Source: Candidatus Bathyarchaeota archaeon
GTDB lineage: Archaea > Thermoproteota > Bathyarchaeia > Bathyarchaeales > Bathycorpusculaceae
Reading direction: 5' to 3'
Length of the DNA stretch: 64,000 nt
NCBI GenBank assembly: GCA_026014585.1
Contig: JAOZIA010000005.1
Span: forward strand, 1 to 64,000
This document shows positions 62,722 through 64,000 of this stretch, piece by piece (the stretch's first letter is position 1; every line of letters starts with the position of its first letter). The notes beneath the pieces are model-generated. The model was given only the letters and a program-made list of their open reading frames with translations. It made no database searches and was not told where the DNA came from. The position numbers were made by a program, and so were the translations under genes.

Positions 62722-62859
62722 TGCTTGTCACTGTTTATTATTTTGGTGTGTTGGGCACTTAAGTTTAGTGCTTTTTTGGGGGGGTTGTGGGTTTTTGGTT
62801 TTAGTTTTTTTTATGTTGGCGCTGTGTTTGTAAACCAGCAACACTTTTATAGCATATAT

Positions 62860-62873
62860 ATTGTATATACAAT
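62860..62873 (+). promoter_or_regulatory. Palindrome in the nfnA promoter
   Basis: ATTGTATATACAAT, a perfect 14-bp palindrome in an AT-rich promoter (TATATATTG just upstream). It lies about 40 nt before the TTG start and can be both TATA region and operator. Confidence 0.45.
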
Positions 62874-62911
62874 TAATATTATTCAGCAGCTCAAACCGGG
62901 AGAACGTACAC

Positions 62912-63790
62912 TTGACACAATCCAACATGCAACCCAAAGTTAATCAGGTTGTCGAAAAAATAGTCCTAAATTCAGTCACCAAAAAAATCACAGTATACGC
63001 CCCAGACATTGCAGAAAAAGCAAAAGCAGGGCAATTCGTGATTTTCAAAATACGCCAAGACAGCGAAAGAATCCCCTTAACCCTGTCATCATGGGATAAA
63101 GAAAAAGGCACAATATCCCACATTTTCCAAGAAGTCGGCTACTCAACCAAAGAGTTAGGCTCACTGGAAGTGGAAGACCACATAATGCACATAGCAGGTC
63201 CACTGGGAAACCCCAGTGAAATAGAAAACTTTGGCACTGCCGCCGTCATCTGCGGAGGCTTAGGTACAGCAGTTGCGTACCCCGTAGCAAAAGCCCTCAA
63301 AGAAGCAGGAAACAAAGTAATCTCCATTGTGGGTGCCAGAAACGCTGAACTCTTCATTTTAGAAGATGAAATGACCGCGGTGTCAGATGAAATCTACTTC
63401 ACATCTGATGATGGCTCAAAAGGCCAAAAAGGCTTCGTAAGTGACGTTTTAAAATCATTAATTGCAAAAAACATCAAATTCGACATTGTATTTGCCATTG
63501 GGCCCCCAATCATGATGAGCGTAATCGCAGACATCACCCGTCCATATGGAATCAAAACCATTGCCAGCCTAAACCCAATCATGGTGGACGGCATGGGCAT
63601 GTGCGGTGCCTGCAGAGTAACCATAGGTAACGAAACCAAGTTTGCCTGTGTGGACGGCCCAGAATTTGATGCTCACTTAGTTAACTTTAAAGAACTCATG
63701 CAGCGGCTCAAAAGCTACTGTACCGAAGAGAAAAACCTCATGCAAGCACACGAACACCACGGAGGAAATTGTCAATGTCACAACCACTAA
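62912..63790 (+). CDS. nfnA: NfnA-like FAD/[2Fe-2S] subunit (ferredoxin-NADP reductase small subunit)
   Basis: A 292-aa FNR-type protein with FAD domain, CGGLGTAVAYPVA (NAD(P) site, about residues 111-123) and the 2Fe-2S ligands in DGMGMCGACRVTIG and FACVDGPEFD. A His/Cys-rich tail (HEHHGGNCQCHNH) is unusual. The likely start is TTG 62912 with GGGAGA 8 nt upstream; an ATG 15 nt later is possible. It overlaps the following GltD-like gene by 16 nt. NfnAB couples NAD(H), NADP(H) and ferredoxin; a sulfide dehydrogenase (SudBA) is the other option. Confidence 0.88.
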   Translation: MTQSNMQPKVNQVVEKIVLNSVTKKITVYAPDIAEKAKAGQFVIFKIRQDSERIPLTLSSWDKEKGTISHIFQEVGYSTKELGSLEVEDHIMHIAGPLGNPSEIENFGTAAVICGGLGTAVAYPVAKALKEAGNKVISIVGARNAELFILEDEMTAVSDEIYFTSDDGSKGQKGFVSDVLKSLIAKNIKFDIVFAIGPPIMMSVIADITRPYGIKTIASLNPIMVDGMGMCGACRVTIGNETKFACVDGPEFDAHLVNFKELMQRLKSYCTEEKNLMQAHEHHGGNCQCHNH

Positions 63791-64000
63791 ACCAAAATGG
63801 AAACAATAAACGCTTCACCGCAGTTGACGTGCGAAAGCAAGACCCGTCAGTGCGAACCAAAAACTTCAAAGAAGTAGTGTTAGGCTACACCGAAGAACAA
63901 GCAATAGCTGAAGCATCCCGTTGCCTAAACTGTGTGGCACCAAAATGTGTTGAAGGTTGCCCAGTTGGCGTACAAATCCCCGCTTTCATTAAACTCATAA
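63775..64000 (+). CDS. nfnB: NfnB/GltD-like glutamate-synthase-type subunit, cut by window end
   Basis: The first 75 codons of a GltD/NfnB-like protein. The start is ATG 63775 behind GGAGGAAATT. The N-terminal Fe-S motif CLNCVAPKCVEGCPV (about residues 52-66) binds a 4Fe-4S cluster in this family. The FAD and NAD(P) domains lie beyond the window. With the preceding gene it makes a two-subunit transhydrogenase-like enzyme. Confidence 0.85.
   Translation, partial: MSQPLNQNGNNKRFTAVDVRKQDPSVRTKNFKEVVLGYTEEQAIAEASRCLNCVAPKCVEGCPVGVQIPAFIKLI

Overview
The window looks like chromosomal DNA of an uncultivated anaerobic archaeon. It has an archaeal-type tyrosyl-tRNA synthetase, an ESCRT-III/CdvB-like protein, an RPA-like OB-fold protein, a TrmB regulator, a NIP7-like PUA protein, a polyprenyl diphosphate synthase, archaeal type IV pilins with their ATPase and platform, TATA-type promoters and T-rich gene ends. 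Ferredoxin-dependent 2-oxoacid oxidoreductase, NfnAB-like flavoproteins and selenium, molybdenum and Fe-S chemistry point to strict anaerobiosis. The overall flavour suggests Bathyarchaeia/TACK, but there is no rRNA in the window, so this placement is inference.

Layout. 1-7.5 kb: a coiled-coil protein, a seven-repeat surface propeller, tyrS with a Toprim protein, an MFS transporter, a secreted trypsin-like protease and a prenyl synthase. 7.5-8.0 kb: noncoding DNA with a possibly structured segment, two copies of an intergenic repeat and tRNA-Ala(CGC). 8-25 kb: a PAS histidine kinase and a shorter paralogue, an SDR dehydrogenase, a CdvB-like protein, an Old Yellow Enzyme homologue, a 1095-residue beta-helix surface protein, an ECF-like membrane protein, a dihydropteroate-synthase-related protein, a 16-residue lysine-rich micro-gene, pyrDK, a DCD-like protein, a Yip1-type membrane protein and an OB-fold protein. 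25-35 kb: korBA, a tandem ferritin-like protein, a D-2-hydroxyacid dehydrogenase with no standard start codon, a glycosyltransferase, a membrane M48 protease and several tiny Cys-rich proteins. 34.7-43.7 kb: an ArsR/ferredoxin/zinc-ribbon operon behind a palindromic operator, twin kelch surface proteins, hisS, glnA behind a palindrome, and an NSUN methyltransferase coupled to the NIP7-like protein. 44-54 kb: a compact leftward type IV pilus operon. 54-57 kb: secreted or anchored proteins. 57-62.7 kb: LysR, DsrE, TusA, a double-cubane-type 2-hydroxyacyl-CoA dehydratase homologue, SelD, MobB, a secreted molybdopterin-domain-like protein and a ModE-like regulator. 62.9-64 kb: nfnA and the start of nfnB.

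How the genes work together. The most distinctive block is 57-62.7 kb. It combines selenophosphate synthase with sulfur/selenium-carrier-like proteins, a complex Fe-S reductase and molybdenum-cofactor functions, with no selA, selB or selenocysteine gene in view. This suggests selenium use in a cofactor or modified tRNA rather than, or as well as, selenoproteins. The other striking observation is a family of intergenic hairpin-bearing repeats of about 50 bp (five copies at three loci). All copies have the same orientation and all lie downstream of rightward genes.
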